From Micromonospora halophytica (lineage in GTDB: Bacteria > Actinomycetota > Actinomycetes > Mycobacteriales > Micromonosporaceae), in assembly GCF_900090245.1 (NCBI RefSeq), contig NZ_FMDN01000001.1:36241-100240 (forward strand): 64,000 nt of DNA, written 5' to 3'. The position numbers were made by a program, and so were the translations under genes. Positions 16,847 to 24,988 of this stretch are shown piece after piece (the stretch's first letter is position 1; each line of letters begins with the position of its first letter). Under the pieces are notes generated by a model. The model was not told the DNA's origin and made no database searches. It saw nothing but the letters and a program-made list of their open reading frames with translations.

Positions 16847-17593
16847 TCAACCGGGGAACGGGTCTTCGCCGGCGGCCAGCGCGGTCAGCATCGCGCCGAC
16901 CCGGGCCCGGGCGGCGGCGTACACGCCGGAGCCGAGGCTGATCCGGGCCACCCCGAGCCGGGCCAGCTCGGCGACGGTCGGCGTACCGGGGCGGAGCAGC
17001 ACGTTCACCGGGCCGCCGACCGCCGCCACGAACCGGCCGACCAGCGCCGGGTCGGCCAGCAGGATCGGGTAGACGCAGTCCGCGCCGGCCTCCCGGTACC
17101 GGCGGGCCCGGCGGACCGCCTCGTCGAGTCCGCCGGCACCGTGCAGGAAGACGTCGACCCGGGCGTTGACCACCAGGGCCTCCCCGGCCGCCGCGCGCAC
17201 GGCCGCGAGCAGGTCGGCCTGCTCGTCCACGTCGCACATCCGCCCGGTACGCGGGTCGGAGTCCTCCAGGTTGAGTCCGGCCGCCCCGGTGGCGAGCACC
17301 CGCTCGACCAGCTCGGTCGGGCGCAGCCCGTACCCCCGTTCCAGGTCGGCGGTGACCGGGACCGCGACGGCCCGCACCACCCGGGCCACCGCGTCGAGCA
17401 CCTCCCCCACCGGCGTGGCCTCGCCGTCGGCGTGGCCCAGCGACTCGGCCACGGCGGCGCTGCTGGTGGCGACGGCGGGGAAGCCGGCGGCGGTCACGGC
17501 GCGGGCCGAGCCGGCGTCCCAGGCGTTCGGCAGGAGCAGCGGATCACCCGGGCGGTGCAGGGCGCGCAGGGCGGCGGTGCGGGTCGGCGTCAT
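16847..17593 (-). CDS. Isocitrate lyase/PEP mutase family enzyme
   Basis: A TIM-barrel enzyme of about 248 aa in the PEP mutase/isocitrate lyase superfamily. Visible family features are LLLPNAWDAGSARAVTAAGF at the N-terminus, PVTADLERGYG, GLNLEDSDPRTGRM (metal and substrate site) and LVVNARVDVFLHG. Members cleave or isomerise C-C or C-P bonds of 2-oxo acids; the precise substrate cannot be read. I chose the ATG at 17591-17593 over the upstream GTG at 17623. It is divergent from a MocR regulator 47 bases away, so the regulator probably controls it. Confidence 0.82.
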   Translation of the reverse strand: MTPTRTAALRALHRPGDPLLLPNAWDAGSARAVTAAGFPAVATSSAAVAESLGHADGEATPVGEVLDAVARVVRAVAVPVTADLERGYGLRPTELVERVLATGAAGLNLEDSDPRTGRMCDVDEQADLLAAVRAAAGEALVVNARVDVFLHGAGGLDEAVRRARRYREAGADCVYPILLADPALVGRFVAAVGGPVNVLLRPGTPTVAELARLGVARISLGSGVYAAARARVGAMLTALAAGEDPFPG

Positions 17594-17640
17594 GGCCCGA
17601 TTCTCAGCTGGTGACCGGTCCACCCCTAAGCTCCAATCCC
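17594..17640. promoter_or_regulatory. Divergent promoter between PEP-mutase-like gene and mocR
   Basis: On the plus strand a -10-like TAAGCT at 17627-17632 lies 8 bases before the GTG at 17641, which points to a leaderless mocR transcript. Only 47 bases separate the two start codons, so one operator could control both genes. MocR proteins commonly bind such divergent spacers. Confidence 0.4.
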
Positions 17641-19053
17641 GTGCCGATGGACTGGGCCGGTTTCGGCGTCGACCTGCACCTGGAGCTGGACGCCACCGGC
17701 GGGCGCCGGGCCGGCCTGGAACGTGCCCTGCGGGCGGCGATCCGGGACGGCCGGCTGCCGCCGTCGACCCGGCTGCCCGCGACCCGCGCGCTCGCCGCCG
17801 AGCTGGGCCTGGCCCGAGGCACGGTGAGCGCCGCCTACGACCAGCTCGTCGCCGAGGGCTGGCTGGTGGCCCGGGTCGGCTCCGGCACCGAGGTGAGCCC
17901 GCTGCGGCAGGCCCCGCCGCCCTCCCCCGCCCGGCCGGCGGGCCCCGCCACGCCCCGGTACGACCTGCGGCCCGGCAGCCCCGACGTGGGGGCCTTCCCG
18001 GTCACCGCCTGGTTGCGGGCGACCCGCCGGGCGCTGGCCGTCGCGCCGGCCACCGCCTACGGGTACGGCGACCCGCGCGGACGGCCCGAGCTGCGCACCG
18101 CGCTCGCCGGCTATCTGGGCCGGGCCCGTGGCGTGCTCGCCGACCCTGAGCGGATCGTGGTCACCACCGGGTACGCGCAGGCGCTGGTCCTGCTCACCAC
18201 CGTGCTCCGCCGGACCGGCCCGCCGGTGCTGGCGATGGAGGACCCGGGACTGCCCTTCCACCGGGAGGTGGTCCGCCGCCAGGGCGGCCGGGTGCTGCCG
18301 CTGCCGGTGGACGACCGGGGCGCGCGGGCCGACCTGCTCGGCGTCGGCGCGTTGGCGGACGTCGCCGCCGCCGTGGTCACCCCGGCGCACCAGTACCCGA
18401 CCGGGGTGACCCTGCACCCGTCCCGCCGACACGCGCTGACGGGCTGGGCACGCGACGCCGACGCCCTGGTGGTGGAGGACGACTACGACGGCGAGTTCCG
18501 CTACGACCGGCAGCCGGTCGGCGCGGTGCAGGGCATGGCCCCGGAGCAGGTCGCCTACGTCGGCACCGCGGCCAAGACCCTGGGGCCGGGGCTGCGGCTG
18601 GCCTGGCTGGTGCTGCCGGCCCGGCTGGTCGAGCCGGTGGTGGAGGCCAAACGGCACCTGGACGTGCAGACCGAGGTGGTCGGGCAGCTCGCCCTCGCCG
18701 ACCTGATCACCACCCACGGGTACGACCGGCAGGTCCGGACCGTCCGCCGCCGCTACCGGCAGCGTCGCGACCTGCTGCTGGAGCGCCTGGGCGGGTGGGC
18801 GGCCGTGGGTGGGGTCTCCGCCGGGCTGCACGCCACCGTGGCGTTGCCGCCGGACGGGCCGGCCGAGGTGGAGGTACTGGCCGAGGCGAGCGCCCGAGGG
18901 CTGGCGCTGGCCGGCCTGGACGCGCACCGGCACCATCCCGGCGACGGCCCGCCCGGGTTGGTCGTCGGGTACGCCACCGCACCGGCGCACCGGTACCGGG
19001 CCGCCCTGGACGTGCTCGCCGACGTGCTGCGTACCACCGGCGGCCGGGGCTGA
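17641..19053 (+). CDS. MocR-type regulator (GntR HTH fused to aminotransferase domain)
   Basis: A 470-residue PLP-dependent transcription regulator. The N-terminal GntR winged helix lies at about residues 20-90 (GLERALRAAIRDGRLP, TRLPATRALAAELGLARGTV). It is followed by a class-I aminotransferase-like domain with VVEDDYDGEFRYDR and the PLP lysine K312 in GTAAKTLGPGLRLAW. MocR proteins usually sense a PLP or amino-acid-derived ligand and regulate a divergent gene, here the PEP-mutase-like enzyme. The start is the GTG at 17641, probably leaderless; the ATG at 17647 is an alternative. Confidence 0.92.
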   Translation: MPMDWAGFGVDLHLELDATGGRRAGLERALRAAIRDGRLPPSTRLPATRALAAELGLARGTVSAAYDQLVAEGWLVARVGSGTEVSPLRQAPPPSPARPAGPATPRYDLRPGSPDVGAFPVTAWLRATRRALAVAPATAYGYGDPRGRPELRTALAGYLGRARGVLADPERIVVTTGYAQALVLLTTVLRRTGPPVLAMEDPGLPFHREVVRRQGGRVLPLPVDDRGARADLLGVGALADVAAAVVTPAHQYPTGVTLHPSRRHALTGWARDADALVVEDDYDGEFRYDRQPVGAVQGMAPEQVAYVGTAAKTLGPGLRLAWLVLPARLVEPVVEAKRHLDVQTEVVGQLALADLITTHGYDRQVRTVRRRYRQRRDLLLERLGGWAAVGGVSAGLHATVALPPDGPAEVEVLAEASARGLALAGLDAHRHHPGDGPPGLVVGYATAPAHRYRAALDVLADVLRTTGGRG

Positions 19054-19182
19054 CCGCGACCCCGGCAGCCGCGCGGCGGCCCTCGGCACCGGATGGCGAT
19101 CAGCGCGGCGCGTGCGGCGTTCGACCGGCAGCACGCCGCAGGTGACGACTGAGCGTCGTGTGGCGAAGGCCACGCGATCGCT

Positions 19183-19217
19183 CTGACCGATCGGTCAGGA
19201 TCTGACCGATCGGTCAG
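19183..19217. promoter_or_regulatory. Two tandem TetR-type operators
   Basis: The perfect 16-bp palindrome CTGACCGATCGGTCAG occurs twice, at 19183-19198 and 19202-19217. Their centres are 19 bp apart, close to two helical turns. They lie directly before the tetR start, so the repressor probably controls itself and the downstream MMPL gene by cooperative binding of two dimers. Confidence 0.85.
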
Positions 19218-19231
19218 GCATGCTGGTGGGC

Positions 19232-19810
19232 ATGGCTCGCGTGACCCCGCAGACGCACGGCGACATCCTGGCCGCCGCGGCACGGCGGTTCGCGGTGACC
19301 GGCTACAAGGGCACCTCGTTGCAGGACATCGCCCGGGAGGTCGGCTGCTCCAAGGCCGCGGTGCTCTACCACTTCGCCAACAAGGAGGCCCTGCTCGCCG
19401 AGCTGATGGCGAAGCCGCTCGACGTGCTGCGTCAGCTCGACGAACAGCTCGCCACCCTCGACGGGGCGGACGCCCAACGGGCCGGCGCGGAGGGCTTCGT
19501 CGACCTCGCGGTGCGCTTCCGCCGCGAGATCGCCCTGCTCCGCGGCGAGTTCCCCGAACTGCTGGCGCAGCCGGCATTCGCGCACGTCCAGCGGATCTCC
19601 GAACGGCTGATCGACGCGCTCACCGGGCACACCGACCGGCTGGAGGCACGGATCGCGGCCCTGGTGCTGCTCGCCGGCATCTCCGAGGCGTGCGCCGAGT
19701 TCGTGGACGTGCCCGACGACGAACTGCGTCCCGCCCTGCTGGCCATCGCCCGACGGACGCTGGCCCCGCTGGACCCGCCACCACCACTCGACCCACCCGT
19801 CAACGATTGA
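19232..19810 (+). CDS. TetR family transcriptional repressor
   Basis: About 192 residues. The N-terminal HTH is clear: HGDILAAAARRFAVTGYKG, then TSLQDIAREVGCSKAAVLYHFANKEALL, the classic TetR recognition helix. The C-terminal ligand domain is variable and ends in a Pro-rich tail. The start could be the ATG at 19220, which abuts the second operator, or the one at 19232, preceded by GGTGGG; I chose the latter. Two perfect palindromic operators lie upstream and the MMPL gene starts 13 bases downstream. It is therefore very likely the local repressor of that exporter. Confidence 0.93.
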   Translation: MARVTPQTHGDILAAAARRFAVTGYKGTSLQDIAREVGCSKAAVLYHFANKEALLAELMAKPLDVLRQLDEQLATLDGADAQRAGAEGFVDLAVRFRREIALLRGEFPELLAQPAFAHVQRISERLIDALTGHTDRLEARIAALVLLAGISEACAEFVDVPDDELRPALLAIARRTLAPLDPPPPLDPPVND

Positions 19811-19823
19811 GGACAAGGATCTG

Positions 19824-22001
19824 ATGGCGACCCTGCTGTACCGGCTCGGCCGGGCCTCGTTGCGCCGCCGGCGACTCGTCGTCGCCGCCTGGCTCGTCGT
19901 ACTCGTCGGCCTCGGCCTCGCCGCGGCGACGCTGAAGGGCCCGACGGCGAGCAACTTCACCATGCCCGGCACCGAATCGCAGCAGGCGCTCGACCTGCTC
20001 GCCGAGCGGTTCCCGGCGGCCAGCGGCGCCACCGGCACCATCGCGGTCAAGGCCCCCGCGGACGGTCAACTCGGCACGCCCGAGGGGCAGGCCGTCGTCC
20101 GGCAGGTCGTCCAGGAGGCCGCCACGCTGCCCGGCGTGGTCGGTGCCGTCGACCCGTTCCAGGTCCAGGCGATCTCCCCCAACGGCCGGTACGCCCTGAT
20201 CCAGGTGCAGTTCGCCGAGGGCGCGGACGCGGTGACCGACGACCAGCGCGAGGCGTACGAGAAGATCGGCGCGCAGGCCGAGACACAGGGCTGGCAGATC
20301 GCGCCCGGCGGTGAGGTGCTCAACGCCGAGCCCGAGGTCGGCTCCACCGAGGCGCTGGGTGTGCTGGTCGCCGCGATCGTCCTCGTCATCACCTTCGGCT
20401 CGCTGGTCGCCGCCGGCATGACCATGCTCAACGCGCTGATCGGCGTCGGCGTCGGCATGGCCGGCCTGTTCGCCCTCAGCGGCGCCGTCGAACTGACCAG
20501 CACCGCGCCGATCCTGGCCCTGATGCTCGGCCTGGCGGTCGGCATCGACTACTCGCTCTTCATCACCTCCCGGCACCGGCAGAACCTGCTCGACGGGCTG
20601 GAGCCGGACGAGGCGGTCGGCCGGGCCGTGGGCACCGCCGGTTCCGCAGTGGTCTTCGCCGGCGCCACCGTGGTCATCGCGCTGGCCGGCCTGGCCGTGG
20701 TCAACATCCCGTTCCTCACCGTGATGGGTCTCGCCGCGGCCGGCACGGTCACCGTCGCGGTGCTGGTCGCCATCACCCTCGCCCCGGCGCTGCTCGGCTT
20801 CGCCGGCCGTCGGGTGCTCCCCCGCAAGCTGCGCGGGCGCGAGGCGGTCGAGTCCGACGCCACCGGCTCGGAGGACCGCTCCGGCTTCGGCTTCCGCTGG
20901 GCGCACTGGGTGACGAAGCTGCGCATCCCGGTCATCCTGGTCGGCGTGCTCGGCCTCGGCCTGCTCGCGCTGCCCGCCCAGGACATGCGGCTGGCCCTGC
21001 CGGACGCCGCCACCGCGCCGGAGGGCACCCCGGCACGGGTCAGCAACGACGTGGTCCGGGAGGGCTTCGGCCCGGGCTTCACCGGCCGGCTCGCGGTCGT
21101 CGTCACCTCCGACTCGCCGCAGACCACCCAGGCCGCCGTGCCGCAGGTGACCGCGCTGATCCAGCGTACGGAGAACGTGCTGGCCGTGGCCCCGCCGCAG
21201 GTCGACCCGTCGGGCCGTACCGCCCTGCTCGGAGTCATCCCGAAGACCGGGCCGACCGACGCGGCCACCGAGACGCTGGTCAACGACATCCGGGCGGAGG
21301 TCGGCTCGATCGGCGGCGCGCAAGTGCTGCTCACCGGGGTCACCGCGATCGGCATCGACGTCTCCGAGAAGCTCTCCGACGCGCTGCCGATCTACCTGCT
21401 GCTCGTGGTCGGCCTGTCGATCCTGCTGCTGATGCTGGTGTTCCGCTCGATCCTGGTGCCGGTCAAGGCGGCGCTGGGCTTCCTGCTCACCGTGGCCGCC
21501 ACCTTCGGCATCACCGTCTGGGTGTTCCAGCAGGGCAACCTGGCCGAACTGGTCGGGCTGGACACCCCCGGCCCGCTGATCAGCTTCCTGCCGATCCTGC
21601 TCATCGGCATCCTGTTCGGCCTGGCCATGGACTACGAGGTCTTCCTGGTCTCCCGGATGCGGGAGGACTTCGTGCACGGCGACACCGCCCACCAGGCCAC
21701 CATCAACGGGATGGGCCACGGTGCGCGGGTGGTCACCGCCGCCGCGCTGATCATGATCTCGGTCTTCGGCGGCTTCGTCTTCCTCGACGACCCGGTCATC
21801 AAGTCGATGGGCTTCGCGCTGGCCATCGGCGTCGCCATCGACGCGTTCGTGGTCCGGATGACCATCGTCCCGGCGGTGATGTCGCTGCTCAACAACTCCG
21901 CCTGGTGGCTGCCGCGCTGGCTGGACAGGGCCCTGCCGAACGTGGACGTCGAGGGCGAAGGGCTGCGGGCCCACCTCGACCGGGAACCCGCGAACGTCTG
22001 A
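19824..22001 (+). CDS. MMPL family RND transporter
   Basis: A 725-residue MmpL-type transporter with about 11-12 membrane helices and two extracytoplasmic loops. The proton-relay Asp-Tyr pairs occur in both halves: AVGIDYSLFITSRHR and GLAMDYEVFLVSRMRE. MmpL proteins export lipids, siderophores or drugs across the inner membrane. The ATG at 19824 has AAGGA at good spacing. It is co-transcribed with the upstream tetR and so probably induced by the exported compound or a mimic. A strong hairpin follows. Substrate is unknown. Confidence 0.93.
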   Translation: MATLLYRLGRASLRRRRLVVAAWLVVLVGLGLAAATLKGPTASNFTMPGTESQQALDLLAERFPAASGATGTIAVKAPADGQLGTPEGQAVVRQVVQEAATLPGVVGAVDPFQVQAISPNGRYALIQVQFAEGADAVTDDQREAYEKIGAQAETQGWQIAPGGEVLNAEPEVGSTEALGVLVAAIVLVITFGSLVAAGMTMLNALIGVGVGMAGLFALSGAVELTSTAPILALMLGLAVGIDYSLFITSRHRQNLLDGLEPDEAVGRAVGTAGSAVVFAGATVVIALAGLAVVNIPFLTVMGLAAAGTVTVAVLVAITLAPALLGFAGRRVLPRKLRGREAVESDATGSEDRSGFGFRWAHWVTKLRIPVILVGVLGLGLLALPAQDMRLALPDAATAPEGTPARVSNDVVREGFGPGFTGRLAVVVTSDSPQTTQAAVPQVTALIQRTENVLAVAPPQVDPSGRTALLGVIPKTGPTDAATETLVNDIRAEVGSIGGAQVLLTGVTAIGIDVSEKLSDALPIYLLLVVGLSILLLMLVFRSILVPVKAALGFLLTVAATFGITVWVFQQGNLAELVGLDTPGPLISFLPILLIGILFGLAMDYEVFLVSRMREDFVHGDTAHQATINGMGHGARVVTAAALIMISVFGGFVFLDDPVIKSMGFALAIGVAIDAFVVRMTIVPAVMSLLNNSAWWLPRWLDRALPNVDVEGEGLRAHLDREPANV

Positions 22002-22011
22002 CCGACGCGTG

Positions 22012-22044
22012 ACAGGGCCTCCGCCGCACCGGCGGAGGCCCTGT
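22012..22044. terminator. 15-bp hairpin between MMPL and erythromycin esterase genes
   Basis: The perfect stem ACAGGGCCTCCGCCG/CGGCGGAGGCCCTGT has a 3-base loop and lies between convergent stop codons (22001 and 22053). It can serve as a bidirectional terminator. Confidence 0.85.
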
Positions 22045-22052
22045 TCGTCGTC

Positions 22053-23363
22053 CTAGACACCCGCCGGGTAGGTCTCCATCTCGCCCAACGCGGTCAGGGC
22101 GGGCAGCGGGTGCAGCGCCGTGGTCTCGTCGCACCAGATGAACGCGTCGTACCGGTCGGCCAGCCGGGTCGGCACATAGTTGCCCCAGGATTCGAAGCTC
22201 GGGTCGTAGACCACCCCGATGGCACGGTGGTCGAGCGGGCCGGTGGCCCACTCCGGCTGGTCGCCGCCGCCGAGGACGAGCACCGCCCGCTCCGGCATCA
22301 GCTCGTGCAGCCGCCGCTCCAGCGAACCCTCCCGGGCCGGTGGCACCACCATCGCCTCCGCCGGAGAGCCCCAGCGCGGCGCGGCGATCACCGTGCCCCG
22401 GTAGCTGCCGAAGCCGACCAGCGCGACCGCGTCGGGGCCCAGCCGCTCCCGGGCCAGCTGGCCGATGTTGACCATGCCGTCGTCAGTCATGTCGGTGGCC
22501 CGGGCGTCGCCGACGTGGGTGTTGTGCGCCCACACGATGCCCCGGGAGCCCGGGCCGTAGTGCTCCAGCAGCCGGTCCAGGGTGTCGGCCATGTGGATGT
22601 CCCGGACGTTCCACGACTCCGGGCCGCCGTGCACCATCGCCCGGTAGTAGCGCTCCGCGCCGGCCACCACCTGCGCGTTCTGCCAGGCCGCGAAGGCCGC
22701 CGGGCCGTCCGACACGGCGTGTTCGCGGGTACGCGCCAGCAGACGCACCACCTCCTCCTCGCACCGGGCGGAGACGAACCGGCTCGCGGCGCCGTACTCC
22801 TCGACCCGCTTGCCGTACGGCTCGAAGCACCGGTAGGCGTCCTGGGCTGCCTCCAGCGAGCGCGGATCCTCCTCGCCCAGGTAGTCGAAGATGGCCTGCA
22901 TGGACTCCCAGAGGCTGTAGACGTCCAGCCCGTGGAAGCCGGCACGCCCACCCTCCGGACGCTCGACGTTCCACGCCTTCAGCCAGCGGCAGAAGCGGTC
23001 CACCTCGGCGTTGGCCCACATCCAGGTGGGCCAACGCTCGAACCGTTCCAGCGCGGCGCGCGGGTCCGCCGCCCCGCCGGGCGTGCCGGTCACCGACCGG
23101 TTCACCCGGTCGCAGTCCGGCCAGTCCCCCTCCACCGCGACGAACGAGAAGCCCTGCTCGGCGATGAGCCGCCGGGTGAGCTGCTCACGCAGCCGGTAGT
23201 AGTCGTAGCTGCCGTGGGTGGCCTCGCCGATCATCACCACCCGGGCGCCCCGGACACGCGCCAGCAACGGGTCGAAGTCGCTCGGCGCGCCGAGCCGCTG
23301 AACCAGCATGCGAGCGGCTACCCCGGCGGCCCGGCGGGCAAACGCGCCGCCCCGGCGGGCCAT
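22053..23363 (-). CDS. Erythromycin esterase family protein
   Basis: A 436-residue EreA/EreB-superfamily hydrolase. Conserved motifs include VVMIGEATHGSYDYYRLR near the N-terminus, VAVEGDWPDCDRVN, and IVWAHNTHVGDARATDM, containing the His and Glu residues of the active site. True Ere enzymes open the macrolide lactone ring, but many chromosomal members have unknown substrates. I chose the ATG at 23361-23363; the frame stays open upstream but crosses the divergent DUF2795 gene. An Erm-type methylase lies 250 bases beyond, so a macrolide-resistance role is plausible but not proven. Confidence 0.85.
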   Translation of the reverse strand: MARRGGAFARRAAGVAARMLVQRLGAPSDFDPLLARVRGARVVMIGEATHGSYDYYRLREQLTRRLIAEQGFSFVAVEGDWPDCDRVNRSVTGTPGGAADPRAALERFERWPTWMWANAEVDRFCRWLKAWNVERPEGGRAGFHGLDVYSLWESMQAIFDYLGEEDPRSLEAAQDAYRCFEPYGKRVEEYGAASRFVSARCEEEVVRLLARTREHAVSDGPAAFAAWQNAQVVAGAERYYRAMVHGGPESWNVRDIHMADTLDRLLEHYGPGSRGIVWAHNTHVGDARATDMTDDGMVNIGQLARERLGPDAVALVGFGSYRGTVIAAPRWGSPAEAMVVPPAREGSLERRLHELMPERAVLVLGGGDQPEWATGPLDHRAIGVVYDPSFESWGNYVPTRLADRYDAFIWCDETTALHPLPALTALGEMETYPAGV

Positions 23364-23414
23364 CCGTCGCGGGGGCGGCGTGTGTGGGGCGGGCTGAGCG
23401 GGTAGCCGGGCGGC

Positions 23415-23606
23415 ATGACCGTCACCGGGGTGCAGTTGCAGGAATACCTGGCCGGGCTCGACTACCCGGTCTCCCGCGAGGACCTGGTCCGGTGGGCCCA
23501 GGAGAACGGGGCCAGCACGGAACTCCTCCAGATGCTCCGGGCCCTGCCCGCGGAGCAGTTCAACGACCCGGCGGAGCTGCACGAGTCGCTCGCCACGCTC
23601 GCCTGA
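23415..23606 (+). CDS. DUF2795 small protein
   Basis: A 63-residue acidic soluble protein matching DUF2795: VQLQEYLAGLDYPVSREDLV, then a short linker and ALPAEQFNDPAELHESLATL. Members are widespread in actinobacteria and archaea, often as tandem domains; their function is unknown. The ATG at 23415 lacks a strong ribosome site. The gene is divergent from the esterase (51-base spacer) and convergent with erm (10 bases between stops). Confidence 0.85.
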   Translation: MTVTGVQLQEYLAGLDYPVSREDLVRWAQENGASTELLQMLRALPAEQFNDPAELHESLATLA

Positions 23607-23616
23607 GGCCGTCCGG

Positions 23617-24516
23617 TCACCGGCGGTGTCGCCGCGGGTCGTCCGGCCCGGCCCTCCGTCCGCTCCTGCTGCCGGCACGGTGGTCATTCGGCGCGGACAC
23701 CGGATCGGACGGGTACGGGTCGGCGGCGTGCAGCAGGCGGAACAGCACCAGCCACTGCTCCGGCCAGACCAGCCCGACCGGTGTCGCCGGGTCGAGCCGG
23801 GCGGCCCGCAGCGCCCCGTCCACCCGGGCGCGCCGATGGGCCGTCCGCAGTGAGGCCGCCAGTGAGCCGCCGGCGCCGCCGAAGCCCAGCTCCACCATCC
23901 TCCGGTACGCCGGCAGCGCCGCCGGGGGCAGCAACGGTTCGGCCCGGCGCTCGACGCGCAGGATGCCGCCGTCCACCCCCGGCACCGGGCGGAACACGGT
24001 CCGGGGTACCCGCCCGGCCAGCCGCCAGTGGTGCTCCGGCCAGGTGAGGACGGTCAGCCGGCTCCACCGGCCGTGGTCGCCGCTGCGCTTGCGGGCGTAC
24101 TCCAGTTGGGTGAGCAGGGTCGCCGCTCGCAGGCCGGGCGCGGCCAGGCACCAGCGGACCACCGCCGCAGTCAGTGACCACGGGATGTTCCCGACGACGT
24201 GGAACGTCTCGTCGGGCGGGACGGTGGTGAGGAAGTCCGCCTGCCGGTGGGTGGTCCGGGGCAGCTGCGCGCAGACGGCGGCGAGCTCCGGCGCGACGGT
24301 CGGGTCCACCTCGTAGGCGACCAGCCGGCCGCAGCGGGCGGCGAGCGGGCGGGTCAGTTGACCGCGTCCGGCCCCCACCTCCAGCACGAGGTCGTCGGGG
24401 GACAGTCGGGCCGCCCGGACCAGCCGTGCGACGGCGGCCGGGTCGGCGAGGAAGTTCTGGGACAGCACGCGACGGGACCGGTCGCGTGCGGTGGTACGGG
24501 TTCGGCGGGGCGCCAC
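23617..24516 (-). CDS. erm: 23S rRNA (adenine-N6)-dimethyltransferase, Erm family
   Basis: A 299-residue SAM-dependent rRNA methylase of the Erm/KsgA family. N-terminal RRVLSQNFLADPAAVARLV is the family signature. SAM motif I is VLEVGAGRGQLT at about 44-55, motif IV is the catalytic NIPWSLT, and the C-terminal helical domain is complete with a basic tail. Erm methylates A2058 of 23S rRNA and gives resistance to macrolides, lincosamides and streptogramin B. The tail and context favour Erm over the housekeeping KsgA. The GTG start at 24514-24516 has AGGA seven bases upstream. That ribosome site can be buried in a leader hairpin (24517-24601). No antibiotic synthesis genes are nearby. Confidence 0.9.
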   Translation of the reverse strand: MAPRRTRTTARDRSRRVLSQNFLADPAAVARLVRAARLSPDDLVLEVGAGRGQLTRPLAARCGRLVAYEVDPTVAPELAAVCAQLPRTTHRQADFLTTVPPDETFHVVGNIPWSLTAAVVRWCLAAPGLRAATLLTQLEYARKRSGDHGRWSRLTVLTWPEHHWRLAGRVPRTVFRPVPGVDGGILRVERRAEPLLPPAALPAYRRMVELGFGGAGGSLAASLRTAHRRARVDGALRAARLDPATPVGLVWPEQWLVLFRLLHAADPYPSDPVSAPNDHRAGSRSGRRAGPDDPRRHRR

Positions 24517-24601
24517 GGGATCGTCCTGTCTGTCGCCGGTCGGCGACGGTCCGGACAGGCGGCGCGCGGGCGGGCCTGTCCGAGCGGATCGGGACTCGGA
24601 C
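24517..24601 (-). promoter_or_regulatory. Candidate translational attenuator in the erm leader
   Basis: Four segments read 5' to 3' on the minus strand. 1 is GTCCGAG (24601-24595), 2 is CTCGGACAGGC (24584-24574), 3 is GCCTGTCC (24560-24553) and 4 is GACAGGAC (24530-24523), which contains the ribosome site. Segments 1:2 pair over 7 bp, 3:4 over 6 bp around an inner GTCGCC/GGCGAC stem, and 2:3 over 8 bp. So 1:2 with 3:4 hides the ribosome site and 2:3 exposes it, the classic erm logic. A leader peptide overlapping segment 1 is not visible, which weakens the case. Confidence 0.5.
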
Positions 24602-24660
24602 GACCCTGGAGATCGGCGTGGGGACGCGGGCGCGCGGCGGCGGCCGCCGGGTCGCGTCGG

Positions 24661-24684
24661 CGGGTGCAGAGCGCTCTGCACCCG
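24661..24684. promoter_or_regulatory. Perfect 24-bp palindrome upstream of erm
   Basis: CGGGTGCAGAGC followed by its exact reverse complement. It lies 145 bases before the erm start, beyond the attenuator-like stems. The AGAGCGCTCT core resembles TetR-family operators. No regulator gene adjoins it, so a distant repressor would have to act here. Confidence 0.55.
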
Positions 24685-24988
24685 GCTACGCGACGGTCCG
24701 CCCCGGTCGAGGACCAGCCCGACGGCGAGGCTCGGCAGGAGGCGGACGGCGGCACCGGGTCGGTGCACGGCGCACCGGCCGGCCCGGTGGCCGGCGGCGG
24801 TGCGCGTGGGTCAGGTCAGGCGCGGTGGGCGTCCCGGCCGGCCAGGGCCGGACGCCGGACTCGCGGACGGGAAACCTGGAGGAGGCCCCGCGCGGCCGGC
24901 GCGACGGCCACCTCGATCAGGGCATGCGTGAACATGGCGGCCAGCGTAGCGACCGGCCGTCGTGTCGGCGACGGATTTCCCCGGGCCT
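24685..24988. other. No clear gene between erm leader and oxidoreductase
   Basis: About 300 bases with only shadow ORFs. The minus strand has one possible Arg/Pro-rich 29-codon ORF from the GTG at 24775 to the TAG at 24688-24686. It lacks a ribosome site and lies too far upstream to be a typical Erm leader peptide. Nothing else is supported. Confidence 0.4.

Noticed and set aside
23617..24768. 383-residue form of the rRNA methylase starting at 24768
   Set aside because: The extra N-terminus is Arg/Pro-rich and crosses the leader stems and palindrome. Erm proteins begin near residue RRVLSQNF.
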